Made by a program: the position numbers and the translations under genes. Shown here piece by piece: positions 20,370-32,760 of a stretch of 64,000 bases of DNA. Origin of the DNA: Chrysopilus asiliformis (lineage: Eukaryota > Arthropoda > Insecta > Diptera > Rhagionidae); the NCBI GenBank assembly GCA_964034945.1, contig OZ035962.1, forward strand, positions 65,622,274 through 65,686,273. Direction: 5' to 3'. Numbering within the stretch: position 1 is the stretch's first letter; the number at the start of each line of letters is the position of its first letter. The notes under the pieces were generated by a model. It searched no databases. It was not told where the DNA came from and saw only the letters and a program-made list of their open reading frames with translations.

Positions 20370-20838
20370 GGGGTATTCATATTTACGATTAAAATAGCTG
20401 TTATCGTCGTAAAATAGTATTATTTGTTAAAGTTTTGCTCCAAACCGTGACCGCATTTTTTTTTTTGGCTGTAGTAAAATCGAAAAGATATTCATATTTT
20501 CCCTCACATTTCTTCACTTTATCTGTTTTTTCTTTTCGGAAACCACTCTAATTCTTTTTACTGATTACAAAATCACTTAAAACACTAAGCATTACATATT
20601 CTAATAACTTGAACACCATTTTTAAACACCTTTTGTATTAATTAACAATAAACTAAAGTTGTCAAATATGAGCGAATTGCTAAGCTAGGTATATTTTTGC
20701 TTATTTCAAATATTTACCCAAATTTAATATTTTACACCAATACATAAAATATTGTGTTAAAGTTGCAAAAAATATTGCCGTGTATTTTGTTGTAACTTTA
20801 ACAAATAATACTATTTTAATAGCAAATGTGAATACCCC
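20370..20838. mobile_element. TA-flanked MITE (GGGGTATTCA ends)
   Basis: The left GGGGTATTCATATTT and right AAATGTGAATACCCC form ~50-bp imperfect inverted repeats that include TATTATTTGTTAAAGTT and its mirror. TA flanks both ends, compatible with Tc1/mariner-type insertion. It is 469 bp and non-coding. Confidence 0.7.
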
Positions 20839-20989
20839 TATTGAATAAGAAAGCTAGTTTTGTAACTTTTTGTGGTGAGAGAATATAACCACAGAAAGAA
20901 AAAAAATTTCTTTTAAAAGTGTGATTTTTGGTGTAACAATAGTTTTTTCTTCATGTTTTTTTGCCAACTAAATACAATGTGAAGTTGTT

Positions 20990-21190
20990 CGTTTTAAAAG
21001 CTTTTATTTGATTTGCTTTCGTATCTGTGCGTTTGTCTGCCAATTGTAATTTATCCGATTGACTTGAAATTTTGCACACATACATAACTCCCATGATAAC
21101 ATATTTTTTTCACTACTTCGTCCTTGTACGGATAACGGAAGGTTCTGTTAGGATAACGCCAGTCACATGTAACCTTCGGAATTCCACCCC
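20990..21190 (+). repeat. Dispersed repeat (ATCCGATTGACTTGAAAT family)
   Basis: AAAAGCTTTTATTTGA, TCCGATTGACTTGAAATTTT and CTACTTCGTCCTTGTA occur here in order, and inverted in the same order at 25610-25790. Confidence 0.6.
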
Positions 21191-23797
21191 TGATTTCATG
21201 AACTGCTGAAAATTGTGCTAAAGTATCTTAAAAAAACTAAAGTCTACCAACTCGCCAATGACCCTAAACTATTTATCTAAGCAGAGAAGCTCAGAAACAA
21301 TTTATTATGTGACACAAAACTTAACATTACGATACAAAATTCCAGATTTCATTTTTTTAATTGTCGAAATAAATACGCATTCTAATAGGTTTTTTCAACA
21401 AAATGTACGTAAATCGATATTTTACTAGATTTTTGAATTAAATAAATTCCTTTAGCTAATTTTTGAAATAAAAATCTAGTAAACATATTTTGAATATTTT
21501 TTTCTTTTGGTTGGAGTAGGTTTTTTATGCACAAAAGTCTGATAACTGAATTTGTATTTCACATTGACTTAACAATAGATTTAATAATATTTATACTAAT
21601 ATAATTTATTAATAGTGAATGTTGTGCATTGTTGAATAAGTCTACCCTTTGGGTGGTAAAAAAATTGTGTATCTATGTCACTGTTTTACTAACTACGTGA
21701 AAAGCAAATCGAAAAAATTGATGTGAATAAAATAGACTTTTGCTTTCTGATTATTAGATTAATTTCCTCATAACTATGAACAATTTTTGATGGAGATGTT
21801 ATAAATATGAAAGTTTCTTATATGGTATGCAAATTAAAAACATTTATTAACATTTTATCCAAGAGTCTCGTCGGCAGAATATACATAAGTATGTCGATAA
21901 CATGCCGTGTTTAGTTCATTCAAGGCTGGTAGTACGAATAATAAACAATTTCACGTCATAGTACAATAGAATAACCATAATCAAATAATTTTTATAGTTA
22001 AAGGCAGCAGTCTTGATATTTTTTACGATTTTAGGCGAACAACAACACAGGAATTCCGTATTTAAACATTTGATTTCTCACTTTCTAATGTTTTATAAAG
22101 TGCTTATATTTCATTCATTAGACTTTATAAATAGGATAGGATTTACTGTATTCGGTAAATTATAATATTAATGTTTGACTGCTGGCCGGTTCGTGGTCCA
22201 ACCCCACATTTTCCTGGGATCTCCTATCATTTCGAAGGGATTAAGGAGGTCCAATAATTTTGTTTTGAATTTTTTTTTTTAAATTTTGCATATTAATGTA
22301 TATTAAAGTACGACGTCCATGAATAGTTTCATTTTTTCAGATTTTCAAAGTGGTATGATGTGACCAAAGAATTTTAAAAAAAGTTTAATTTGCCTTAAAT
22401 GAAATTATTGGTAATAAAAGTCTTCTATGAGAATTATATATCATTAGTTACTACATTACAGTGTTTTATTTTTTTTTAGGAATATTGATTTTCTGATTTA
22501 CCAGCAAAAGTGTATTTTATTCAGACAATAATATTTATAATGGATTTTTTGAAGTGTTTTTACCCATTTTTATTAACAAGTGAAACAGAAATAATCTTGA
22601 AGCTAGATCTAGTATGACAAAGGCAATGAATTAAATGTTCAACACTAATGCAAATGTTATGTTTAATACTATATATTACTTTGAATCATGTGGACAAATA
22701 TGTATATAATACACATTTATCTAGTGATAATCATATCAAAAATAATATCGTTGTACACATATTCTGGTTTCTAATAAGATAGCTGTCTAATATAAATTTT
22801 TAGAATTGTTCGTATACTATTTTTTAATTGTGAGTTAAAAAAATTTCATCATGTTATACTAGGAAAATTTGACGACTTTTTTGTTTGGCGTAATATTAAA
22901 TACTCACGGGATAACTCGAGTTCCGTATCAATTCTGGTGTTTGTACGTCGACTAAACACACTACGGACGTTCCTTAGTAGTCTAGCGGTTTCTGTTAATC
23001 TGTAATTTTATTTTACGGTTTTTGGTTCCAATTTGTTTATTCGATATTTTTTTTCAATCTTTAGTTAATTTATGCTATTGCAATTTTCAGATAGGGGACT
23101 CAAAATCATGTTAATTTGTATTTTTCGGTTGCAATTGTAATAACAGCAGGATAATTTAAAGGAATTTAAGAAGCCAAAATTAAAAAAAAAATGTTTTTAT
23201 ATATATTTATATATTAAAAATTCGGAAAACATTTTTAATCGTTTTTGTATTTATGTATTATTGAATAGTCAGTTTATAAGTTATTTCAGAAATGTCTAGC
23301 AAATAATTGTTATTTATAAGATTCTTGAACTCTTACTTATCACCAATACTTGTTACTAATTTAACAATATTTTAATTGAACAGTTTTAATGTGAATGATT
23401 TTTACAATGATTTACAAAATGAAGTTATGTTTAAAATGATACAATAATAACTTTTACAGTTTTTAAAAATATTTTTCCATGCATATTTTTTAATTGCGTC
23501 GCGATTTGGTCTACATTATGCTGCTATCAAGGTCCTGGCATTAAAATAAGTGGGCAAAAAAGTGGGATGATCTGATTAGAGAATTTTAAAAATCTTTCAT
23601 CTTCATGGCAGGACAAATCGAATTTAAATAATAAACAAAATACTTTATGCTAAAAAGTACAAAAGTTTATAAGTAGCACGGTAACTTTGTATTTGAACAT
23701 AAAGTAAATTTCTCTTAGACAGTCACCACACGGACAAAAAAAATTAAAAAATAATTTTTAAAAATGATTTTATTTAAAAAAAATTGCACTGAAAAGG
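21191..23797. other. AT-rich non-coding region
   Basis: About 2.6 kb with no gene, RNA, tandem array or element terminus that I can support. Reading frames are short and of low complexity. Confidence 0.5.
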
Positions 23798-23811
23798 GAA
23801 AAATAATTTTT

Positions 23812-23905
23812 TGGGCGCTATGTATCAGAAATAAAAGCAAGATAATTTTTTTTTATGCTTTATCTCGCTTTTATTTCTGATACAAAGCGCCTGAAAAATC
23901 CTTTT
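23812..23905. repeat. Imperfect hairpin
   Basis: GGGCGCTATGTATCAGAAAT near 23814 pairs with ATTTCTGATACAAAGCGCCT near 23890, around a short poly-T loop (AAGATAA / TTTATCTCGC). It is a ~94-bp palindrome, probably a MITE core. Confidence 0.6.
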
Positions 23906-23959
23906 TAGTCATTTTGTATTTGATTAGTATGACTAATCATCCAAAACTAAAATGATAAT

Positions 23960-24268
23960 GGCTGCGTTCAGACGAGGTTGAAACTGGTTGACTTCACCAA
24001 GTTTCCACTCGATTTTACGGGCCAGACGCTATCGGGTGTATGCGGGGAATTTACCTGCTGGCTAGGCCGGGTGAACTTGGTTGAAAACACATACACACAT
24101 AGAGTTCAATGGTGAGGGTTCACAAAATTTTTCTTGCTACATGCACACATTGACATAGCATGTGTAAATATACTGCAGCGCAAAAGTTGAAAAACACTAC
24201 GTGACAACGCAAGCAGGGTTTTTCACCCAGAGTAACTCGGTTGATTTCACATACGTGAGAACGCGACC
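23960..24268. mobile_element. MITE with AAT duplication
   Basis: The left GGCTGCGTTCAGACGAGG and right CGTGAGAACGCGACC ends are imperfect inverted repeats, flanked by AAT at 23957-23959 and 24269-24271. It is GC-richer than its surroundings, 309 bp and non-coding. A 3-bp duplication suggests a PIF/Harbinger-like origin. Confidence 0.55.
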
Positions 24269-24271
24269 AAT

Positions 24272-25790
24272 AACATCCTAACAGGTCCTTCCGTTATCTT
24301 TACAGATTTCTTAATGTCAGAATTTTTGCCGATCTCAAAAACCCCCAGACAGTGTTGGGCAAAATGTGATTAACAATTAACGATTAATCAATTGTAATTG
24401 TAAATTTCTGCAATTGACAATTAATTAATTGTTAATTGTTTGATCAATCATTACTAGTACAATTAACAATTAAATCTTATGAACTTTAAAAAATCAAAAT
24501 CCCGAATTTTTAACACCTTTTAATTAAGGGTTCTGAAAAAGCAAAATTAAAAAGGATTTATCATTTATAAGGGTCGTGCACCATATTTGGTTCCTATTAA
24601 AAATTTTGCGTCAAATAGCAGAAGAAACGTGATTTTTAAATTTGGGAAGTATCTATCCGATAAAAGTAAGGAATCGCATGCAAAAGGAAATGCCGAACAT
24701 CAATCACCGTTTAAACAAATAATCACAAAAAGTTTAAATCTAAATTGAAAATTGTTAGTTTTTTTTGAAATTTTACATTCAATGTACAATTTTTTTACAG
24801 GCCCTTGTTTTTCAATTTTTAATCAAAAATTTAATTACAAAAAATTTAATTGATTGAAAATTTAATTGCAATTTAGGGTTTTGGAAGTAAAAGGGTTCAA
24901 GTGTACTTTTTTAAATAAATGATCTAAGTGCAGATTATCACACCTACAGGATACCCTTACTTGGGGATAAAATGATGTAATGTATAATAATGTTTTTTTG
25001 CCTTTAAATAACACTCAAATATTTGCATAGTTTCCGAAACGTATGAAATTTTGAAATTTAATTTAACTTTAAACCCATTTATCTCGGAACTACAAAAAGT
25101 GCACTTGAACCCTTTTACTTCTAGGCCCCTCAATTAATTTTATTGCAATTGAATTTAATTGCAATTGAATTAATCGTATTCTGCAATTAACATAAATTAA
25201 TTGCAATTAATTTAATTGCAAATCTGCAATTAAATTTAATTGCAATTAAATTTTCAATCAATTGATTAGTCAATTGAAAATTTAATTTATTGATGCCCAA
25301 CACTTCCCTCAGATGAAATTTTTCCCGAAAATAATGAGGAAAAGGATAATCACGTTATCCTTACAGGACTTTCCGTAATCTTTACAGACATCTTTGTGTC
25401 AGAATCGAATTTGCCGATCCCAAAAACCCCAAGATGATATTTTTCCGGAAAATTTAAGGAAAAGGATAATTATTTTATCCTTTCAGGACCTTTCGTTATC
25501 CTTATGAACTTTTTAATGCCAGAATCGAAATCAGCGACCCTAAAAACCGCCAGAATAGATTTTTCCCGGAAAATTTGAGGAAAAGGACAATCACGTTATC
25601 CTTACACGACCTTTTATTATCCTTACAAGGACGAAGTAGAGAAAATATTTTATTGTGATCGGACTTACGTATGTGTGCAAAATTTCAAGTCAATCGGATG
25701 AGCGGAAGTGAGTCAAAATTGGATTGCAAGATTTGAATCTGACAAACAGACACGGAGGCAAGCTAAATAAAAGCTTTTAAAAAACATATT
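24272..25790 (+). repeat. Minisatellite-type dispersed repeat split by a hAT-type element
   Basis: Diverged ~120-bp units (CAGGTCCTTCCGTTATC, GCCGATC.CAAAAACCCC, CCCGGAAAAT) at 24280-24349 continue at 25306-25640. They run into an ATCCGATTGACTTGAAAT-family tail (inverted) at 25640-25790. The interruption is the 956-bp element at 24350-25305. Confidence 0.6.
24350..25305. mobile_element. Palindromic hAT-type MITE
   Basis: The left end CAGTGTTGGGCAAAATGTG is mirrored at the right by GATGCCCAACACT(T). The flanks CCCCCAGA (24342-24349) and CCCTCAGA (25306-25313) are an 8-bp duplication with one change. The interior is AATTGATT/TTAATTGC-rich and largely self-complementary. It shares the TTGGGCAAAATGT end with the 27644-29468 element. 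Confidence 0.7.
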
Positions 25791-27560
25791 CTTTTGTTTG
25801 AGGAAATTACGATTGCTTTAAATATCATACAAAAATTTTAAATGCATGGAAAAACAATTACATTTTTGTCATATGTTTCTATAGTATTTGATACATTACA
25901 AAAAATAATGATTGAAATAAAAATAACAACAACAGCAGTGACCATTAAGCGAATGTTACAATGTATAACTAAGCAATAAAGTGCAAACGATATTTTAGTG
26001 TCATTCATCGTGTTGATTTTGTAAATTGACAGTGTTGTATAAATTTCTAACATTTAATTACATATAAGATATGCGTGTGATTGCCAATATTGCTTTGTTG
26101 CATGTTTTTAATTAATTTATTACTTACACCTGATTAAAGATCCCAATGCATGCATTGTACTGAAGAAAAGTGGTAGGATTGATATTTAAAATATATTAGT
26201 TCATAAAAATTTAGCTTAATACATAATTTAAAATTCCGATGAACAATCATTTAAAATTTTGCTGATATTAAATTTATTCAATATAAATTCTTATTACATG
26301 CATACAATAATTTTTATTTACGGAAGAAATTTTCTAATATAACTGATTTTTTTTGTTAAATGTCCAATACATCCTGTTGTAAGTTTCTGACTATTTCACC
26401 ATAAAATAAGAAAAGCAATGGATAGATATAACAGAGTAAATAAAAATAAAACTGATACGAAATCAAGTAAAAATGATTTATGGTTCAACGTAACATCCAA
26501 TACAACATCAATATACTGAACTACTTAAAAATAAATAAAAAATTAGAAATCTCTTTGGTTGAAGAATTATAAATGTTAAATGAAAATCACAGAAATAAAA
26601 AGCACATCTTTGGATTTACCAACGGATATACATTCTTTATAATGAATTTAGTTTATTTATGTAAATCATGCAAATGCTTTGTGGCAATATTTGGGAATAG
26701 TTATATGAACATAAATATATATGTATAAATGCCTAAACGAACATGCTGGACAAGAAATCTTCAGCCGATTTTTTTACGAATATTATTTTTATAAGAAAAA
26801 TAATTTCCATTGTTTACAATTTCAAGTTTATTTAAACTTTGCAATACATATATGTATATAAAAGATAATAAAAAAAAATTCTTAATACAAAAAAAAAAGA
26901 GATTGTGTTCTTCAAAAATTAGTTAAGAGTTTGAATTCATTTTAAGTACAATAATATTGGAGTTACATACTAAAAAAATTAGATATACATAACCTAAATA
27001 AGTTTTTGAAGTTTTTCAAAAGGCAAGCATTTTATCTAACTAACTGTAACTAATCAAATTATCTATTGCAACGGTCATCGATCAAATACAGTGAAAGCAA
27101 CCATAAACGAACACAAGCGGTCCCAAGCCTTCTAACCGTTTAAGAAAATTGTTCGTTTGTAGGAAATTTTGCCATTATACTTCATTTGGGAGCGTTTAGA
27201 TTCACACGTTTTTTATTTAAATAATAATATGTAATTTAGAAGTTGATAAAACGTAAATATTTTATCACATTTTTTGCTTCTGGCCTATTCTCGAATAAAA
27301 ATTAGTAAAAAATACAAAACAATAAAATACTTCATACATACAACATCAGGTCATACGAGACAAATACACTATAAATATGATATAATCTATATAACCCTAT
27401 CTGCTATCTCAAAATACCAGAGTTATTAGAAAATCCAAAGAAAGAGCGAAATCGGTATATCAAAAACTTGATAAATAAGTTAACATTTTCAAATATATTA
27501 AAAATGCTTAAATCGTATTATAGTTCTTATGCAGTCTACAAATTATTTTTACTTTCTTCT
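25791..27560. other. AT-rich non-coding region
   Basis: No gene, structured repeat or element end was recognised across about 1.8 kb. Confidence 0.5.
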
Positions 27561-28046
27561 ACGGAGTATAATAAAGTATTGTATTCATGAAAAATTTCGA
27601 CCTCTTAATTTTGCCTAAAAAACATTTCCCGATCACTCCTGAGCAGAGTTGGGCAAAATGTAATTTAATTAATAATTAAATTACTTGTAATTGAATTACA
27701 TGTAATTGAATTACTTTGTAATTGCAATTACATGTAATTGTTTTTGTTTTTAATTACAAATAATTTAATTACAAGTAATTATTTTTCATCAATTACAAAG
27801 TAATTGAATTACATGTAATTGCAATTACAAAGTAATTCAATTACATGTAATTTAATTACAAGTAATTCAATTACACGTTTAATTACTTAAATAAAATTGG
27901 TAACTAAATTGAATTTCCACCGTTCTAAAAAAACCCGGTTTCTGAAACGGCGACATTTCAGGTTTTAAACTCATAGTAATTGCTTAAGCAAAATTTAAGC
28001 AGTGGTGAAGTTTGCTTAGCAATGCTGATTTGCTTTCCTTTGTGTT

Positions 28047-28613
28047 TCTTATACAGGAAAATCGATTTCTTTTTTTTGGAAAATAGTACGGAGCAAAATA
28101 AAATTAGGGAGGAAATTTCTGAACAGCACATGACTTTCTTATACAACAAAAAAAAAATTTTTTTTTCAGGAAAATACCCTAGAGCAAAATAAAATTAGGG
28201 AGGAAATTTCTGAACAGCACACGACTTTCTTATACAACAAAAAAAAATTTTTTTTCAGGAAAATACCCTAGAGCAAAATAAAATTCTCGAGGCAATTTCT
28301 GAACAGCACACGACTTTCTTATACAACAAAAAAAAATTTTTTTTTCAGGAAAATACCCTAGAGCAAAATAAAATTAGGGAGGAAATTTCTGAACAGCACA
28401 TGACTTTCTTATACAACAAAAAAAAATTTTTTTTTTTCAGGAAAATACCCTAGAGCAAAATAAAATTAGGGAGGAAATTTCTGAACAGCACACGACTTTC
28501 TTATACAACAAAAAAAATTTTTTTTCAGGAAAATACCCTAGAGCAAAATAAAATTCTCGAGGCAATTTCTGAACAGCACATAACTTTCTTATACCACAAA
28601 ATTCTATATCCAA
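28047..28613 (+). repeat. Tandem array, left arm (six ~110-bp units)
   Basis: Six units contain GAGCAAAATAAAATT, GAGG.AATTTCTGAACAGC and GACTTTCTTATACAACAA, each separated by A8-9/T8-10 tracts. Two subtypes alternate, AATTAGGGAGGAAATTT and AATTCTCGAGGCAATTT. Confidence 0.8.
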
Positions 28614-28675
28614 ATCAACATACAAAATAAAAAACCCGTGTCTTTAAAATAGCGTATTTTTATATTTAAGAATCG

Positions 28676-29055
28676 ATTTTTTGTGGTATAAGAAACTCAT
28701 GTGCTGTTCAGAAATTGCCTTGAGAATTTTATTTTGCTCTAGGGTATTTTCCTGAAAAAAAATTTTTTTTGTTGTATAAGAAAGTCGTGTGCTGTTCAGA
28801 AATTTCCTCCCTAATTTTATTTTGCTCTAGGGTATTTTCCTGAAAAAAAAAAATTTTTTTTTGTTGTATAAGAAAGTCATGTGCTGTTCAGAAATTTCCT
28901 CCCTAATTTTATTTTGCTCTAGGGTATTTTCCTGAAAAAAAATTTTTTTTTTGTTGTATAAGAAAGTCATGTGCTGTTCAGAAATTTCCTCCCTAATTTT
29001 ATTTTGCTCCGTTACTATTTTCCAAAAAAAAAGAAATCGATTTTCCTGTAAAAGA
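28676..29055 (-). repeat. Tandem array, right arm (four units, inverted)
   Basis: Four reverse-complement units of the same family (GTGCTGTTCAGAAATT, TTTTATTTTGCTCTAGGG). The arms differ by two units, so the palindrome is asymmetric. Confidence 0.8.
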
Positions 29056-30285
29056 AACACAAAGGAAAGCAAATCAGCATTGCTAAGCAAACTTCACCAC
29101 TGCTTAAATTTTGCTTAAGCAATTACTATGAGTTTAAAACCTGAAATGTCGCCGTTTCAGAAACCGGGTTTTTTTAGAACGGTGGAAATTCAATTTAGTT
29201 ACCAATTTTATTTAAGTAATTAAACGTGTAATTGAATTACTTGTAATTAAATTACATGTAATTGAATTACTTTGTAATTGCAATTACATGTAATTCAATT
29301 ACTTTGTAATTGATGAAAAATAATTACTTGTAATTAAATTATTTGTAATTAAAAACAAAAACAATTACATGTAATTGCAATTACAAAGTAATTCAATTAC
29401 ATGTAATTCAATTACAAGTAATTTAATTATTAATTAAATTACTTTGTAATTAATTACGCCCAACTCTGCTCCTGAGTCGATTGGAGTCATATTTAAAAAA
29501 TGTCTTTCTGTCTGTCAGTCTGTCTGTCAGTCTGTGTACAAGATTTCTCAAAAACTAATAGAGCTAGCGCCATGAAATTTTATAGGCATGTTGGGTCCTG
29601 AAATGGGACGATCCTATCAACTTTTGGTGGAAATCCGTTAACCGGAAGTATCCAAAATGGCGGTTTTTCAAAAATCGCAATTTCGTTTTTCTCGATTTAC
29701 TCCCAAACTACGCGTTTTTTAGTGGCCTTAAGTATGACAAAACTTGGAGAAAATAAAATTTCCCACACTTTTGTCTTTAGCTATAACTCGATATCTCCAC
29801 CTGTTATCGAGATAAACCGTTATTTCCAAAAAAACAGTTTTTTGCGATTATCTCGAAAACTAACGGGTTTTTGCTGACTGAATGTATGAAGTGAATTAAT
29901 GAGAATGGCATTCTGCACAATTTTGTTTCTTACCGTTATCCGTTATCTTTTACCGTTATTGAGATATTTTCATTAATATGTAAAAAATCATATGTTTGCG
30001 AATAATTTGCAAACTAACGGTTTTTCGACAAATCAGTTAAAAGAATAATTAAAGATGTTAACATTTTCTACATTTTTGCCATTTACCGTAAATTGATATC
30101 TTTTACAGTTCTCAAGTTATCTCAAATTTTGTACGTTTTTGATATTTTTGAATAAACCAAGAATTTATTGGGAGGTCGTCTTAGGTTGACAACGCGACAG
30201 GGCTCTAGCGTAAATTGCGCAGGGTCGTAGATTTTGTAGAAGAAAGTTTTGTGTTGACCACAACTGATATTTTTAATTATTACAT

Positions 30286-30832
30286 TAAGTAATAACATTT
30301 AATGAAATGTTGTACGATTTCAATTTACCGACTTATGTGGTTTTAAAAATGAATATTTATATGACAGCACATGCTATCAATAATTTGTAAAAAATAGCAA
30401 TACGGGCATAATTTTATTTTGCAGCTACCAACTTCAGGGTCGATTTGAAATGTTTGGGGATTAACTCTGGATTGCCTGTTTGTTTGTCATACAGCTCAAA
30501 ATCACGACACGAATGTGTAGCAAAGCGGAGCAATATTCCGATGAACACGTAGTAAAATACTGCACAACATCCATTTTGTTGCTAAAGATTTTACAATGTT
30601 TTTAGGATAATTTGACGTCGTTGATTCTGATTCTGCGAGTGGTTTGGCCAGATTGGCTCTAGTTTTCGAGAGGAGTTTACAAAAGATTTTTCTATGTTCG
30701 AAAAAATTCCATATAAAACGAGAATTTTTATTTTTGTTGTTGCCGTGGATATTTCAATCATTTAAGGGTCATTTTTACCCTTAAATGAATAATTTGACAT
30801 CGTCTAATCCGAATCTGGAAATAGTTTGGCTG
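30286..30832. other. Non-coding, one dispersed repeat
   Basis: TAATTTGACGTCGTTGATTC near 30610 and a diverged copy near 30790 form a direct pair also related to 50840-50860. No gene is seen. Confidence 0.4.
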
Positions 30833-31495
30833 GGGTTTTATCATGTATCTCGAATCGAAAATCAAATCGACTCGAACGCCGTACTCGAAAACGAATTGCA
30901 TTGGTATCATGTAAAACTTTCGTTTCGAGTAAAATGTACTGCCATAAATTAATCGAAAACAAGGAACCTGCTGGTAGCTTGATAAATTCGTGCTTATATT
31001 TAGCTGTCAATATAAGCTATACGATTTCAAATTGTTTACTAATGTTTCCGTTTTTTTGTTGTTGAAAAAATAATAAGTGTCGGGCATTTTCAAGTGTCGA
31101 GATATCAGTGATCAAAGTGATACCGGCCAAAGGATTATCAGAAAATCTGTACGGGATAAAAGTGTTCCGTTAGCGGTGCCTCCAAAATGGTATACAAAAT
31201 GATAAAATGGAGTTATAGGATGTGTTGATGGAACACACATCAACATTATTGGACCAAAGGACAACGAAGATTTATATTTCATTTATATTTAGTATTCAAA
31301 ATACCCTTAAATGAAATAAAAAAAACATTAAAACTACTCATATTTCGTTTTCGAGTTTCAAATCCGACGACTGGAACCTATTCGAGTAAATTTCCGAAAA
31401 TGAATGACAAATATTTGATCGAAATCGAGTTAGCTGATACCGTTTCAGAAATTTCCGTACATTTCACTTTCGATTCGAGTTCCCTGATAAGGCCC
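30833..31495. mobile_element. PIF/Harbinger remnant (CTG duplication)
   Basis: The ends GGGTTTTATCATGTATCTCG and TTCCCTGATAAGGCCC are inverted repeats, with CTCGAATCGAAA / TTTCGATTCGAG just inside. CTG flanks both sides (30830-30832, 31496-31498). This matches the CAG/CTG (CWG) target of the Harbinger at 11131. It contains a piece of nuclease code. Confidence 0.7.
31209..31286 (+). pseudogene. Harbinger nuclease, first-Asp block
   Basis: The frame reads GVIGCVDGTHINIIGPK followed by DNEDLYFIY. G.IGC.DGTH..I..P is the hallmark first catalytic Asp block of Harbinger/HARBI1 nucleases. Only about 26 codons survive. Confidence 0.8.
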
Positions 31496-31498
31496 CTG

Positions 31499-32657
31499 GA
31501 CTCACTCTAGTTTTTTCAAATTTCAAAAACTACAATAAACTCAAAAACTACAACGAACTTGAGGAACCCAATGGTACATTTCACGCCAAAATTGTTCCAA
31601 CAGTTCCGGAGATAGCAGGGGAAGGGTTTGCAGCCGAAGAAAGGGGTGGGCGTGAACTTTCCTTAGGGAAAAATTTCAAAATTGCTCCAATGGTTCAGGG
31701 ACCTTATGATAAGCATTTTTTTACGATATTAACTAATTATCAGTTAAAAACAAAACTTACAATTAGTCAAAACTTCAATTAGTCAATGATTTACACTCGT
31801 AAATTATATTTCCACGTTTTTCAGTTACTCCTTTTTCTTTGAATTTTCTTGTGGCAATGTTTACAAATTTGTAGAAAAAACCAAAATCGTGCTTGAGATA
31901 GCAACTGTAGCGTTTTGAAATTTTGAATTATTGCTAATAGTTAGAATAATTATGTCGTATATTGAATACTAATGTAAGTGCAATAATTTAAAAAAAAATT
32001 ACGTAATAATAACTACTTTTTACGCGATCATATATAAATAACAACAAATATATTGTACTAGATTATTTTTTATTGATTTCGTTTTTTGACTTGAAAACTC
32101 TAGACTTGCTTGCCTTCTAAAATTCATAAATACACCGCGTATATATCCTAATATCATTCTTTAAGCAAAGCGTATTAAAATTATAATTTGTGCAGCTTTT
32201 GTAGCTTGGAAAACTGATTGATAATACGAAAATTATTTATTATTTTATTATTTATTAGTGTCACGTTTTTTGTGCTCAATTTAAATGTTGAGTTTAAAAG
32301 TAGTTGTAAGTGGAGCGTAAAAAGTGTTTTTCAATAAGTTTTGCGTTTATTAAAAATATTTTTCAAGACTACAAAAAGTGTTTTTTCTTCTTTCTTTTAA
32401 ATTTGACGATCAAAATAAACACAATATTCTACTCTATGTCTCGTTGTATACATCATATTTTATTTACATATATATATATTATAGGCACTAGATTTTTATC
32501 ACAGTTGATATAATAAATAAATGTTATTGATTATCAAAGTTTTTTTTACTATCTTAAGATTTATTACGTATAGTTTTCGCTGTAAAATGTTAACATTTTT
32601 TTTGTTCTTTGTTTCAAACTTGTGTTTTTATTTCTCTTCAAAAAATGGTTTGTATTA
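31499..32657. other. Non-coding DNA downstream of the flippase gene
   Basis: No gene is seen. It should include the 3' untranslated region of the minus-strand ATPase, whose stop is at 32658-32660. On the minus strand, AATAAA-like motifs occur within the next few hundred bases (for example TTTATT at 32624-32629 and 32508-32517 read on the other strand), but the used site is not certain. Confidence 0.4.
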
Positions 32658-32760
32658 CTATATGTGCAAACTTGTTGCTGTTGTCTGTGGTGTTGTCCAA
32701 GCTGGTTGCGGTTCAATCACGTTGGTGCGCCTCCAAGTTAGTCCCACCGGATCACTTCTA
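32658..32760 (-). CDS. ATP8A: Flippase candidate last exon (C-terminal tail)
   Basis: Acceptor TTACTTCAG (reverse strand) is followed by 34 open codons, [20 protein letters not shown] then [13 protein letters not shown], and TAG at 32658-32660. The phase fits the 38114 donor (TC|T, Ser). The composition is coding-like and the mirrored strand is unremarkable. It is unlike the common ATP8A tail that I know (YAFSQ...), so it could be an alternative or lineage-specific end; 5.35 kb separates it from the previous exon. Confidence 0.5.

Larger units (their letters stand above)
27644..29468. mobile_element. Giant palindromic hAT-type element with internal tandem arrays
   Basis: The ends CAGAGTTGGGCAAAATGT and GCCCAACTCTG are flanked by exact 8-bp duplications CTCCTGAG (27636-27643 and 29469-29476). 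The element is one large inverted repeat: the left arm (~970 bp) and right arm (~790 bp) share TAATTACATGTAATTG-type ends. They also share a GGTTTCTGAAACGGCGACA block (27938 / mirrored near 29165) and a run of ~110-bp tandem units. The centre is about 28615-28675. No transposase is present. Confidence 0.85.
27561..30285 (+). repeat. Dispersed repeat (ATGGGACGATCCTATCAA family), split copy
   Basis: TTTCGACCTCTTAATTTTGC begins the copy near 27597. It is interrupted at 27644 and resumes at 29477 with TCGATTGGAGTCAT, a CTGT/CAGT stretch, TGGGACGATCCTATCAAC and GTGTTGACCACAACTG. The order matches the copies at 6985 and 43285. Confidence 0.65.

Noticed and set aside
28047..28613. Regularly spaced repeats resembling a CRISPR-like array
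   Set aside because: Units are ~110 bp tandem copies with no unique spacers, mirrored in the other arm of a transposon; the genome is eukaryotic.
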